This document shows positions 1 to 14,416 of a stretch of 64,000 nt of DNA, piece after piece. The stretch is from Petrosia ficiformis (Eukaryota > Porifera > Demospongiae > Haplosclerida > Petrosiidae). The number at the start of each line of letters is the position of its first letter. Positions within the stretch are counted from its first letter, which is position 1. The stretch lies in NCBI GenBank assembly GCA_947044365.1, contig OX345644.1:5028577-5092576 (forward strand). Reading direction: 5' to 3'. Under the pieces are notes generated by a model that was not told the DNA's origin, made no database searches, and was given only the letters and a program-made list of their open reading frames with translations. Made by a program: the position numbers and the translations under genes.

Positions 1-1282
1 GTTAATAAATTATCAGGAAATTTACTGAATTCACAGATGAAATTCAAACCCATGACCCTAACCAACTAAGCCATTGGCAGTTTGATTGGAAAGCATCATT
101 TCTGTGTTGGGTGTTACTGTTGGCCTAGTAACCCTACAAATTGTATGTTGCACCTATACCAGCAATTAGCCTATACAACCTATATGCCTATATTTCATAA
201 TGCGAACCATCTATATTCAGGATCCAATCTAATATCATTGTCTGTAAATGTTTGTATATATTTATCTACATGTAGTTTACAATTTTTCACATAAATGTAC
301 ATGGACACAGTGTTAATTATTCTATTGTTTCGGTTCCATTACAATGTACAATGAGATACATTCACCCAAAATTGTTATGGTCAAATGTAGCTTTGCCATC
401 ATCAGTTGTAAATAACTTAAAATATATACTTGTACAGTTAGACAATAGTGTAATCTGCAAATGCCTAACAAATGTTGTATAGGCAAAGTGCATGCAGTGC
501 AATTGCCTATACAGTCATTCATATTCATTCACTTTGACCTCAGAAAAATCTTCATAATCATTTACCTTCACCATTGCATATACTTGTAATTATCCTTCTC
601 TGTGTATGTCAAACTTCAACCCATTGTTTTTGCTATTGAGTTATTCATTCCTAGCTGCATCCACTACGTGCAAAAGTGTCTGGCAACACAGGCTAATATT
701 TTGGTGTGCAATGACGTATTCACCATGTGATCGGTGGTTTGTGCAAAGAAAGTATTTGTATGTTGACCTTTTGAAAACAAGATTATACGACAACATTGCC
801 TCCAAATCACAGCGACTAACTACCGACATTGGCAGAGACACAAGACATCTTGTTTGATTTAAGTCATGTAGACAATAATACAATATACAACAGGCTTTTT
901 CCTCTTACCCTTTTAATAGCTTTTCACATGACTCTGTATCAAAATATGTACCAATGGAAGCCTAGAAGGTGTTGAGGTCAAGTTAATCTTCGAAACACGT
1001 GACATCCTCGTGTTAAAATATGCAGTTAATTGAGCCATCCGAAATCTGATTGGTATTCCAGCATTCCAGAATAAAACATCATCCTGTCCCAAAATATTGG
1101 CCACTGTTGTCAGACACTGTCCTGGATTTAGAGGGGTGCAGCTGGGGACGAGACTATTTGAGTTACATAATTAACTTAACTTTACACCATATTGCATCCA
1201 CATTATTAGGTTATCATGAATGTTAACAGACTTTAGTATAGCAACATAACATATCAACATTATTAATATTCTTTCTTCTTAG
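1..1282. other. Intron or upstream region of CRELD, no gene recognised
   Basis: No Cys-rich exon with proper splice sites could be found that would continue the CRELD gene upstream, so most of it is probably intron. Short open frames on both strands near 600-880 match nothing I recognise. Confidence 0.5.
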
Positions 1283-2405
1283 ATGTGAATGAATGTCTAG
1301 CACCAGTTAATCCTTGTAATGAAGTGTCCGAATCATGTTTCAACACAAAGGGATCATTTACTTGTAAATGTAGATCTGGATATACCAGAGTAGAAGGCAA
1401 ATGTACTTCTTGGGAGGAAGCAGAAGAGAAAAGAAGCAATCAAGCATTAAAAAACAAAAAGAAGAAAAAGAAATCCAAATCGGCAGGTAGAACAGGGGAG
1501 GATGAGAGTAGTAAACAAGTCACATATCCATGGTATCATCTTATACTTCCATTGACTTTATTGTATTTAAGTTATCATTATGTTAAGCCTACTGTGTTCA
1601 CTACAACTGGAATTATATTCGGGTTGTTGTCTGCTGGAATTATAGCTCAGAAGAAGATTAACATGGACCTTGTGACAAATAATGATATTTAGAGTAAACT
1701 AGAGCAATATAGGAGGATGTTGATGTGATAATAATTACAGTTAGAACATTTTTTCTTTAAAATATTTTTCCATCTGTGACTCAACGATTAATGTGGTATT
1801 TGTTTTTATAATTCATTAACTCATTCAACTTTAGCATTTTACATTATTTCAAACTGACTATAAGAATCTAAAAATTTGCATCCAAAAGTCTGTACATTCT
1901 CGGGCGTTAATTTCGAAATTTCATCAAGGGGAGTGAACTGTGCCTGAAAGACCTCAGGGGTGAGGGTGAGGGTGAGGGTGAGGGTGGGGGTGATACTGTA
2001 GTGTGCATATTGGAAAAAAAATTCCAAGAGGGACCAAATGCCCCACCTCTATACCTAAATGAAATCCTTATCCTTTTTCATAACATATGGCAGTCACTGA
2101 ACTGACTGGTTGCTTTTTTGTCTTCCTCTACAGGTGGAAGCCACCATAAAGAGGGGAAAAAGAAGCAACCAGAAGCTGCTGTAACATCAGACCAGTCAAT
2201 TAATGCTGAACCATCAAATACACCAACCAGTAAAGCTACTGAAATAAACAATTTGGATATCCAGATGACAGAACAGCAAGACTGGAGTTTCAGCGAACAG
2301 CCCATACCAGTCAGTCAATCAACACATTATTCAGAGCTTGATACTGCATCTATTACACCCTCTCAATCAACATCTCCATCTCATGAACCAAAACAAGAAC
2401 TTTAG
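1283..2405 (+). CDS. CRELD: CRELD-type protein, 3' terminal exons (partial gene)
   Basis: CRELD proteins are cysteine-rich EGF proteins of the endoplasmic reticulum that assist folding of secreted and surface proteins. The exon opening at 1283 (acceptor AG 1281-1282, phase 1) encodes a calcium-binding EGF module starting DVNEC, with CNTKGSFTCKC-like spacing and ending GYTRVEGKC, then a lysine-rich linker. Read straight through to the stop at 1690-1692, it adds two hydrophobic segments (about 1528-1587 and 1594-1650), the arrangement of vertebrate CRELD1; VFTTTGIIFGLLSAG resembles the CRELD1 second helix. Alternatively, a donor GT at 1511-1512 (phase 1) joins an acceptor AG at 2132-2133 in frame, giving exon 2134-2405, a hydrophilic Ser/Thr-rich tail ending PKQEL and stop. 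That tail resembles the soluble ER-resident CRELD2 type. Upstream exons lie outside the window. CRELD identity rests on the EGF plus the tail, so it is likely but not certain. Confidence 0.75.
1930..1995 (+). repeat. GGGTGA short tandem repeat
   Basis: About five tandem copies of a 6-bp unit (gaggtg/gggtga) lie in the alternative CRELD intron, at about 1958-1993. Simple repeat with no coding content. Confidence 0.8.
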
Positions 2406-3140
2406 AGTACTAGATGAGAATACTTACCATGATTATAATTATGGTACACTTATTAATTTATATAGGATCAGCTTCTATTTTTGCAATCTGTATCATTATT
2501 TTTGCTTACATAATTATTATGACTGTCTTAAATTATAGAAAACTTTTGAATAACAATTTGAGTTAGTCTTCTGAACTAAAGGTGTTCAAGTTAAACACTC
2601 GTAAAGTATAATTATATAAATTATACTGAAGGTCATTCACATTCACCTCTGGAAAATGTTCATAACTTGCAATTGAAATGACCAATATATACCTGCACCA
2701 TAGCTGTTATCCTGCTTGTTCTAATGTCTAATTTGCTTCATTATTGAGTTACAGTATAGTCATGTATTAACCTTATAAGTGAGTTATAACATTAATCTAT
2801 ACACTATATTACATAATTGTCATAATAATTATCCAAATGTTGAAGACGTTGTGAATGTGAACACTAATGCATATGCTATAATTATAATATTCACAATATG
2901 TAGTAAGTGTTAATTAAGATTAGCGTAGGAAAATGAAGCCCGAATTATCTGTGTTGAGTAGAGTTGGTGGTTAATCCTACTTTGTTATTCATCTTGAACT
3001 TATTGTAGTATTAATAACAAAAAGAAACAATAAAAAATCATAGAATAACATCTACATATGTACTACTAACACAATAGAGTTTATAGTCATACAATAACAA
3101 AACAATGGTTAACATAACACAATTCCATTATTTGATAAAA
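2406..3140. other. Tail-to-tail intergenic interval between CRELD and FDPS
   Basis: AT-rich sequence holding the 3' untranslated regions of two converging genes. A plus-strand AATAAA at 3029-3034 is a possible polyadenylation signal for CRELD, but it lies about 620 bp past the stop and is weak evidence alone. No other feature seen. Confidence 0.5.
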
Positions 3141-6100
3141 TCACTTCTTTCTCTTGTAAATACGGTCAGCAAACTCCACAAACAGTTGCTTTGGTAAATT
3201 GGTTTGCTGGAGCTCTTTGTCAATGGTTATCATGAGATCCTGATAACTTTGTTCTTCATAATCTATATATACTTGTTGTAATTGTAACTCATTATAAAGC
3301 TGCTTGACTTTCTTTACACACTCAGGATCATTCTTACCATAATTCAACTGTTAATGAAAAAATAATTATGAAATCTTTGATTTTGCAGACCACAAAACAC
3401 AACATGAATGGTGTGCTACAGAACCATTGCTATGGTACAGTAAAAGTTATTATCTAACTTTCTGATCAACAATATAATACTGAAATGATGAACAGTGATT
3501 TGATAAAAAAATACAATAATGGCTGAAACCTAATCACAAGAAATAAGGTTGTTATAAAACTTTACCTTCAGCATTTCTCTTTGCTGGGGAGTAACTCTAT
3601 CCAATGCCTGGACAACTAACCATCCACATTTGCACTCCTCAATGTCAGTACCAATCTTTCCAGTAACAGAAGGATCTCCATAGCAATCAATATAATCATC
3701 CTGATAAAACAAGTAAACAAGAATAATTATACATGTAATTACGGATATATCATAATTGTAAAGATTCATTCTCAAATGTAAACAATTTTAGCTATTAAAT
3801 TTTGTTCCTTCATTTTTATCATTGAAAAGACATTATTGGTAGCAGTTCTCTATCTCATTTTCCTGGCCTCAGTTGAGGATGTTTCTAGTTGCATAGTGAG
3901 TGCCCCAAGGCAAGATAGAGACATGTCAACCATAGTAATCAATATAGTGTATATGCTTGCCTTGACATATAAATATATATGTATATACATGTATATCTTA
4001 TAATGAGATTCATACCCCATAAATTTCAATTGGGTATGTAGGTTTATATTTAACCTGGAACCAAAGCACATGCTCAGAAGGTGTGGCTTCAAAATTGGGC
4101 CTGAAATCTAACAGTCACAAATGGTTATATCATATAATTATATCATGGTTCATTGATCTATATGCATTATATAAACTATAAACCTGAAGTTTTGAAAAGA
4201 GATATCACCCTTCGGTACTCAGATTATATATTTTCAAAACTTCATTATTGGCAGGTTTAAATAACACTTATAGACCTCTGAACCGTGATATATATTACAC
4301 ATAAATTATATATGTTACCAAATGAAATGATCACAAGAGAGAGTCAAAGTATACATTATTATAATAATTATGCACCTGTATTTGGAAGTACTCTCCCATT
4401 TGAAGTAGAATAGACTTAGCAGCTTTGTGTGACACTTCGTCTGATATACCAACCTGAAAGGTAATGAATGAACACTAATGGACACATGAATATATTAATG
4501 TTGTTTTAGTTAACTACAACTATAACTAAACTATAACTAAATTACAAGTCTGTCGCAATAACTATAATTTTAAACTATTAAAAAAATGCCCCATAAAGAA
4601 CACATTCACTTAGTTAACTAAAACTAAAACCATTTTAGACTTAGTAAGCCTAATATTATTTTAGTTAAGTAACTACATGTATATATCTATAACTAAATTG
4701 CGAGAAACTAGACGTACTATACATGTATGAAAGTATTCATTATTGTCATACTAAAACAACATTAGAAAGTAATAAGTGATAAATTGATTATTGGACTACA
4801 TTACCATACTAAGAAAATGTTATAACTCCTATAACTTGAGGATGAAGGACAGAAGTACTAATAATTAACAAAACTGTGTTACACTCTAGGAAATGGGGTC
4901 CTTAAGATGATACCTGAAGTCTAACATGTAGCAACACTCAATCTTTCAGTATGAAAAAATGGGAGGAGGCATAAACACACAGCAAGTGAACTCAGATATT
5001 AACAACATACATACATGTATACAAGGATGAAATGAACAATGAACTGATGGATTGATGAAAGGATGGCCAAATGATTGGATGCATGAGCAGATGGATTTGC
5101 TATGAACACTTACACTTCAATCGATAGAATTACAATATAACTTCAAAATGGCTTACCATGTACATAGCTAATGCTACTGGTAGATAGAAGGAATAAAAGG
5201 CAGTTTTATATTTGACAATAGCTTTATATCTATTTGGAAAATCAAATAACAATTATTATATTTCAGTAATTTATATACAATTACTTTACCAAACACTGAT
5301 ACAGAAATCTTAGTGATCTAGATAAATTGATTGATACATGAAGGAGGAATGGTGTCATAACGGGAAGTATCACTATTATGATGTTATCATACATTATCAT
5401 AATCTAGATACAAAGAAGTGATACTCAATTTGCTACTACCAGCAGATTTGTGATAACTATGGCAAATAATTAAGCTTAGTACCACACCCATTGGAAACTG
5501 CATGGAAATGGAGATGTTGATCTATGCTGACTCCAGTATCATAGATAAGGTATAAAACTATACATACTGGTGTGGTAAGCTGAGGGACTACCTGCTGTAG
5601 TTGTAAAATAGCTCCAGATAGTGGAGTCTGCTTTCCCAGAAAACTTTCAAATTTAGGATTTCTGTCCAAGCCCATCTAGACCAATTTATATCAAGATTCG
5701 CATCAATATAATTGCATATACTAGCTGAAGCGACAATAATATGCCCCAAATGGATCATAAGGAGGGTGTAGCTAGCACTTTAGCTACAGCCTAAATGTAG
5801 TTATACCAATGACTGTATTGACTATAGTCACTCTATTCAGTCTGTTGAGTTAATCACTGACTGCAATCAGACAGACAGTGGTACCAAGTGTGTATCTAGA
5901 GGCTGTGTTGCTAAAGGTAGGCTGGAGAAAGGTGTGAGTTGTATTTTTGGTAGTCTAAGTAATTATTCATGATGAGTGGAGGTCTATCATTTAACAGTGG
6001 ATTATTGCATTAGTTAAAATTTAGTTTTGCAATTCTAGCCTCTAGCCCCACCCAATCCTGTCTAGATTTAAAGCTGAGAACAGGAATGTTTTGTCTAATA

Positions 6101-9100
6101 TTCAAATACTAATTAAATTTCTCTTCAACCATTTCAGGGTTGGCCGTATGTCTCCTCTACAACATGTAAAACAGTTTATAGAGGAGTGTTGAACTAAATG
6201 AGGTAAATATTAATCATTCAGTCAACATGCAAAAAGTTAATGAAGTTGAGCTGCACGTCAAATCTAAAAAGCACACTAAGAGAAAGAAGAGATTTTGTTG
6301 TCAAAATGAACTAGAAAATTTCATACTTTACAAGTGAAATAACAACTTGCAAACAATAGTAGTAACAACAATTGAATAAACTTCATGAGCAAACCTAGCT
6401 CAATCTATACTTAATATACTATCATCAACCAAGCAGGATGTAAAAAGAAATTTGGGAATGAAAAAGGAATAACAAAATTGCAGAAAGAAAACTTGAGAAG
6501 AACACTGAGTAATAATAAAAGAAGCAGACGAGAGTTTAGAGTAAAGAGAGTGTTAATTAATTTGCTATCATCATCCAGAAATTGAGAGCACCAAATTAGT
6601 AGTTTGCATCACTATGTTTGAATTTTGTATTGGGTGAGTGCAGGATTGGGGCTTAGGGAATGATAAAGAATCACAGAGACTTAGATGATAAAAGGAAAGT
6701 TATGAAAAAGCAAATTTTTTTTTTACAGAAACAGACATGGAAACAAATTAGCAAATAATGGAATCAGGAAGAGATTAGTAAAATTAATTGTTTAATTGTT
6801 TGGAATCAAGGTCTCCCACCCACACACCCCAGTATAAAACACTGATAGACATTTTAATATACCTATCAATAGTAAATGTTGAAACATCAACACCTTCAGA
6901 AGGGGAAGTCAACATATCAAGACTCTGTCCAACTTCTGTTTGGTAAGTTATCTGTAGAAAAGAACATGCATTTATTTATTACACATGTGAAACATGGTTG
7001 CTATGGTAATGAATGCACACTCGCAGTGCAGAACCTTCGTCACAAATGTGATTTTGGAAACAACTTGAGAAGGATTCAGTCACTGACAAGGAAATAACTA
7101 CAAACAATATTTGACTGTAATAATAATTATTACAATTATTATACTGAGATTATATTACATATGTGTACATGTATGTGTGCATTACAACTTGAACTTACAC
7201 TCCAAGTCCTACTATATAGCTATATAGTATAAGATACAAGTGTAGTGTTAAAATCCAGACTTGAAAACAGCTTCAATCACATGACACCATAGATGCAGCA
7301 TACAATACAGCAAAAAATGATGGAAATTCTAATAGAGCTATTCAATCTGTACCATGCCAGCTCTAATAGATACTATTGGCTAAAGCATGTACTAATTCAG
7401 ACTATAACAAGTAAATGACATCTTGGCTACCAGTACTGCATATAGCTCAACAAAGACAGACACTGACAATTCATTCTGCAGCAAAGCAATTGATTACAAG
7501 TCCCCAGGGCATCTTTAGTTTGATTTGCTTGTGACTATGTATACCTTTCAGTTGCAATTCTGACTTACTTAATTAAGTAGAGGAGAGCCATAGATACAAA
7601 TATCATCCTTCATTAGTAGCAAGAAAGTTAAGTGTGGTAGTTGTAACAAACCACTACTGAGTCTCCTTCTCAGTTTTGATGGAGATTCACTTTACAATAT
7701 TAACTTTACTAGTTTGCTGTTTAACATTTGAATACTGGTATCTAGTAGTGTTGTTTTGGTTAACTACATGTATAACTATAACTAAAACCCCTTTTAGTAA
7801 GGCATTTTGACTTTCAGTTAACTAAAATTTAACTAAATTACAAGTCTACTGTAATAACTATAACTAACTAAAATGCAAATTGGCCAATAATGGGCACTTT
7901 TAGTAAGTCTAATGTTATTTTAGTTAATTAAACTATAACTAAACTAAAGGTTTGAGAAATGAGGCATACGACTATAACTAAAAGTAGTCATTTTTGTCAA
8001 ACTAAAACAACACCAGTTTCTAGGTAGATTCCTAGGGAGGTCAATAATTTCACATAGCAGGTTTATAAGTGATTATTTATATACTTGGTACTAGCCAATC
8101 AGAAGACAACATTTTAATCAACTAAGGTCTAATTTTTAATAAAATTGCAGGTGGTTTAATAACTATGAACTACATGTATGATAGTGTCAATACAAGCATG
8201 GTGGTGCCAATGTAGAAGAATGATCAGTTCCAAAATTGTCACCAAACACACATTTTCAAGAGTAAAATTTAATATATAAATATTTTGCTCATAATTCAGT
8301 AACTTGCAAATATATAGATATAAGTTACTCACAATCTTATACTGGTTATGAGGTAAGTTATTGTACATGTATATTATATCTTGTTCATAATCAGGAGTGT
8401 TTTTATGGTAACTTACCTCATGAAATAACTCCATTATACTGATATAGTATGGTTCACTTCTAAAATATTTTCTTAACAAACAGTATATTGTACCCTCAAT
8501 AAGAAATGAGTCATTGATAGCCATTAGTCCAATTTTCTCCTGTATTTAAAAATACTAAATTTCAAAGTCTATTGTTTAAGCACTAATATTAACTTACAAC
8601 ACAATTACCTTAGTATACCAACAGGGTTGACCTCGTCTTGTTTTTGATTGATCCATTACATCATCAGCTACTAGAAAGAAACCTTGAAGCTAGCAGGAGA
8701 CAAAAAGTGAGCAAAGATTTAATTATGGATATAAAATATGTAATATACATGCACAGTTATGATATTATTACTAGCAAGCATTGTGATGGCGAGTTGGCTA
8801 AAACATTGTGCAAGTATGTGGTCGACTGGACTATAGTAAAAATGAAAACTATTAGTACCAAACTCCTGCCATTTCTTTCCATTGTTATTCAACAATATTT
8901 GCTCTTACTTTTCTTATCACAATTATTAATTTTGTCTTTGTGGTTTAATCTAATTTCTCAAACTTTTATCACAATCTACGCAACATTTCCTTTTATTTCT
9001 TGTCTCCTCTAGCTGTAAATAATCACAGTAAAAAAATGCTATTTGTATGAATTAGTTCCCTTGATCTTAACACTCTCTAATAAGAAATTAAAATAGTATC

Positions 9101-12100
9101 AACTACCATTGAATATGATATTTATTATACATGTAGTGTCAAAACATCCTCAATGGTTGTTCTCCTTTATATCATGGCTCGTGCAGTGTCATTGTAGGTT
9201 CACTTTCTAATGATATCTTAATGATATCCTAATTAATACTTATCGGTGAATTAACTGAGGAGTTGTGTTTGTATAGCAGGAAACAGTCATTTCACATTAA
9301 GTACTTATTCCACTGTGAAATATGAATATGATTTAAATTGCTTACACACCTATTTGTCGGAATTCATATTATTTTGCATTCTGCCTTTGGGATAAAGATA
9401 GTATGAACACTATATGTATGGCATCCAACAACTACAATGTCATAATAACAGCTATATCATGTTTAATGTAATTGCAGTAATGCTCTAGTTGGTGAAAATG
9501 TAAACTTACCCATTCTACACACCAACCAAGAATAAGTGATTTCTTTTCCATATCAGGTGTGATTCTATCTTGTGTAACAAGGTGACACAAGGAACCTATC
9601 ACCATTAGACCACGATTACATTTTCCTTACAAAGTAAAAGAATAGATAATTATTCAATATTTCAGGCAAATTAAGATCCCACCCAAGACAAATATAATCA
9701 TGTACATTCTAAGGATTTACGTATTCCAATGCATAGATTATTGATCACATAAAATAATACAAAATGGGTGGCAATCTACAGAATGCAAGGTTGTTTGCAA
9801 ATCGATAATTTCAGGGTTTCATACAGGATTTTTTGTTAGTGAGGGTTCAGTGTATGTTCCCCTAGGAATGTTTTAAATTTAGGACCTCTGAGGTTTATGG
9901 ATGCATTGTGTACATGTGTGATACTGGATGAGGCAAGCGGTCAATTGAAAAATATAAATTTTATCATTCATTTCAGCCATGTAAAATTGGAACATAACTA
10001 AACTAGGTATCTCAGGTTGCTTCTGCATGGGGCCTTAAAACACATTTGGTCTAAATCTGGGGGGAAACTGAAGTTAAGGGAGTTGGTATCCCCCCTTGCT
10101 GTATGAAATCCTGCATTTTACTCTCATTATTCTATACCATTGGGAATTCATGTTCTCAACAAATATGATAAAAAGAAAATATCAGTTCCATTATCACAAT
10201 TGCAGTACCATTCAAGTGATTTTAGTTTTATCATATCATCCACCACAATGATTAATGAAGGTGCAGTAGCATTAATAAAAGCTAAAATAACAATTAAAAC
10301 ACCATAATTATTTTGGATTATTTCCTTCAGAGGTTGAGGCTAAGCTTTAAAATTTCAGCAAAGTAGGAAGCTGGAAATACAGCGTTCAAATAACAGTAAA
10401 TAAATCTGAAGATGGTCAGTAAAACAAAGAACTCCAAACTCAAGGACACATTTATTATATAAAAGAAAATAAATGTAGCATTATTTAGTGTGTTGAAATC
10501 ATCAAAACGAAAAAAGCTCATTCCTACATAGAGTACTATTATACTCTCTGATACTCAGGTATCCTACACACTTCAAATATTTGGAGGCTTTATCCAGGGT
10601 TTCATTTAGGGGGGGCATTTGCCCCCCCTTGGGAATTTGGTTGTCCAAAAATATTTTTAATGTTAATAGTTAGCTGAATACAACTCAAAAAAAAACAACA
10701 ACAAAACTTAAGTAGTTCAATCTAAACTGCTATTCTTATACTCTTTCTGTTCCATACATCTACAATGTCTTCAAGGTCACTATCTGTCAGTTTGTCTGGG
10801 GACTCAATAGCAATTTTCATGAGGTGTGAAAGGCTAGTGTCACTTAAGCGGCTTCGTAGACGGGTTTTTATTAACATCATCTGAGAGAAGCTTCTCTCTA
10901 CAGAGGCAGTAGCAACAGGAATGGATTAGCAGTAACTAGCAGGTGTGCAAGGATAGCACCAATTAGCAGCCATTGGACTATTTTGGGTTTAGATTCCAAA
11001 AATAGTATCTCAAACAGTACATAATTGTGGTCTGAAAATGCACCAGAAATGACCTCAGAGAGTCTAACACCAAAAAAATCAGAGCACACCAACCCTATAC
11101 ATTGCCCCCCCAAAGTTCTCAACATTCAACTTTTGCACCCCCTTCACAATGTTTCTAAATGAAAGCCTGTTATCTACCTACACAACAAAGATTTAGTTCA
11201 CTGTATGTTTATTACCTTCTATTATATGTGCTCATGGGAAATCTGTACTACCAATTATCCATCAACTTCCCTTCCCATGTAATAAGTGTTACATTTAACT
11301 CAACAGTACTCACTTGATACTATCATTAAAAGCACAAGCTATCATACATAATAAATACCACCTACAAACTACATGTAATCCAGTGGCAAATGTAACAAGA
11401 GTATATGAAATGTGAGTTGAATATTTCAAATAACCACACCTCCCCCCCTCCAACAGAAAATAAGACAATACAAACTCACCTTTAGGGACATTGTATTCCA
11501 ATACCTATATGTATAAAAATATTATGACACATTAATTATTTAGCCAACATCGTTTATGAGACCAAAAGTATAAATAAGGTGTTTATTTAAATTGGTGTCT
11601 CATATTTAACTGGGAACTGTGTATGCATGAGTCAAAGTGATCATATTGAACAGTATTTGATGTGTAAGACTGACAGATGTGTTTCTCTGAAAAGTACTAC
11701 TTCCAGGATGAAGTTTAGAAAAGTGTACTACATGTACAACTAACTGTAAACATCAGTGCATTTGAATTCATTGACATTCTCTCAAAGATACAAGTTCACT
11801 ATGGTTTAGTTTACAAGGTTTGCTTGGTCTTGTGAATTTTGTCCCACTAATTATTGAATTGTTAAAAACACACAATTATGGATGAGTCTCTCAGGTCTCT
11901 CCATGGGGAAGTAGTACACATTAGACTACTAAACTGACTATGAAAACGTTGTTACTTTTATGGAAGAAAATTGCACACCTACTCAGAGACCTTGTGGTGA
12001 TTAGAATCATTTTCAGAAAGTTGAGGAGTGTGTCTTCTGCAAACACCACAAGGATAACTAAGGTAATGTGAACAATGGAAAATCTAACAGACCATTATGC

Positions 12101-14345
12101 AATCAGCAAAAACAGAGTAAAGATTTATTTGTATAGCCAATTGCCCACCTCCTTTTCATACACAGAGAGTTGGAGGCTATGTGTATAATTATGTTCAGTT
12201 ACACTTCTTTGAGTAATCTACTCCAGTGAATGTATACATGATCCTTATTTATTTATTTAACATTTGGTGGAGATAGGAAACATTATAATGTATCAGCAGA
12301 CTTGAGGTCAAATACATGTCACAGTATTTGAACTACAAATACAAATACTTGACAAATAGGAAAATACAAATATAATTTTAACACAAAGAGCACCGAGCAT
12401 GTTTTTGACAACTCTTCCCATTTCCAACACTAGTGGCTCTGCTGCGGATATCTCAGCCATTGTTAAATTTCTGTACCACAAACGTAGTTCCTTTCCCAAC
12501 AAGTACTACAGCAACTTGCTTACCAGAACTCGAAAGTTCCAATTGCTTTGTAGGACTAAATGCAGTGCTCTCCCTCTTTTGACAGCGACTTGGGCAAACA
12601 AAACAACCCTACTTCATGTTGGCACCAGCTAAACCCACAATTTCAGGTTTTCCAGCAAGATAAATGTCTCAGCTACCCACCAGATTGCATGGGTGAGGTA
12701 ACTGAATCCCAAAATTGGGTGGGCGGCAAGGGGGCTGCGCTCCCAATCAATGGGGGGAAGACCTCCTTTACAATTCCCGCATACCCATATTTAGGTCAAA
12801 CTGCGGCCAGAAAGCAACGTTTTAGCCATTTTCATAGGCTATATCAATGAAACCAATTATGAAGATTTGGGGTGCTTTGTCACACTAGGGCTCAAATGTC
12901 ACAGATATGTAACCTCTAAGGGTTAATTAATTAAATACTTATTATTAAGTCTAAATTAAAGTTTCTCTACTTGACAAAGAATGCTCTTATCATTACATAG
13001 ATCCAACCAAACATAAAAGTCTCAAACATATTGTCGGCTAAACGACATCTTCAGCATGAAAAACTTGACATCTATGTGCTAAAGCGTCCAGCACTTAATC
13101 AGTTATCACCAACAAATTTCATGAAAGGACAGTATATTTATCAATTATTATTTGTATTTTATCTTTTTCAAATATATTGTCAGTGCATTTCAATTACAAA
13201 TACAAATACAAACAATTTTTAATATCATTTAAATACGACTGAATACAAATACTGAAGTATTTGACCTGAAACCTGATACATTATATAATTATATGTAATA
13301 TATATATAACATGGCTTCGAGGTGAGTATCAGCAATATCAGACCTGAACCCCAAGATAGGAGCCTGAGGCAAAGCCCAGGGTTGCTATCGAGGGGTGAAG
13401 GGCTGATACTGCTGATAAATACCAAGAAGCCATGCTACATATAATATATTCGATATCTAACATGTACATCAATGTTACCTGAACTTGTTTTCCAGTCTCA
13501 ACAAATAATCTTATGCTTGGCACGCATGTGGCATAATTAGATTCATTGCTGTTTTAACCTGCTTTTCTTGGGGACATCTATGCACCTTTTCTTCACTTTT
13601 TTCATTTTAAACAACTCTTCTTCTCTGAATTCTCTTCCAATCTATAACTTGACTGCACATGATCAGACTGATATTATGAATATCATTATAGGCCTTATAT
13701 CAACCCTGTGGTTTCATATCCACCTGCGGTTTGGTGTTTATCGCATACATAACATCTGTTGGTAACTTTGATGTACCTGTTAGCTATGATTATATATATA
13801 TCCCCGATACAGCAAAACTTCAAGTTTTATAAATCAGATATGAAACCTGCCATCGACCACGACAACACAAACTGCAAGAATACAACATTGCCTTACCAGA
13901 AATAAATTTACTATAACACGCCTACTCGTGCTATATAACAGATTTCTAATTGCTTCACCTTCAGGCTTGATGATTATGAATCTGATATAGCACTCGTAGG
14001 TGTGTCATAACATATACATATATAATTTACTATGCATATATATACGTATATATATATAGTATGATGGTGACATCATCCCTTTGATGTGGTGAGTCCTATA
14101 TATTGTATATAGACCTTCCATTTGCACACTATGCAGGAGATGTCACCATCATACAATATATTGTATATAGTATGCTAATAGGTCCTATATACTGAATATA
14201 GGACCCTCGTTTTGTGTCCTCGGATGTGATATAGCCCTCGCAGGCTCGGGCTATATCACATCCTTGGACACAAAACTCAGGTCCTATATTTTGTATATAG
14301 GACGTATTAGCATACTATATAATATACATAATTATATATATATAT

Positions 14346-14416
<71 letters not shown>

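Noticed and set aside
641..883. 80-codon minus-strand open frame near the left edge
   Set aside because: No recognisable domain, no splice context, and an overlapping plus-strand frame of similar length.
5457..5675. Minus-strand open frame inside an FDPS intron
   Set aside because: No resemblance to FDPS, and the flanking exons already join in phase.
8638..9012. 124-codon plus-strand open frame
   Set aside because: It overlaps FDPS exon 4 on the opposite strand and continues into a T-rich intron giving hydrophobic low-complexity residues.
12399..12850. Overlapping open frames within the GGTCAAATAC element
   Set aside because: No conserved domain found by eye. They may be relics of a transposase, but I cannot support a product.
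13338..13523. Candidate FDPS exon 2 on the minus strand (VETGKQVQ followed by GTAAC)
   Set aside because: Exon 1 (16240-16094) ends at KHLKQ and joins the micro-exon VLEYNVPK directly in phase 0, matching the family. The candidate has no FDPS similarity and overlaps a MITE.
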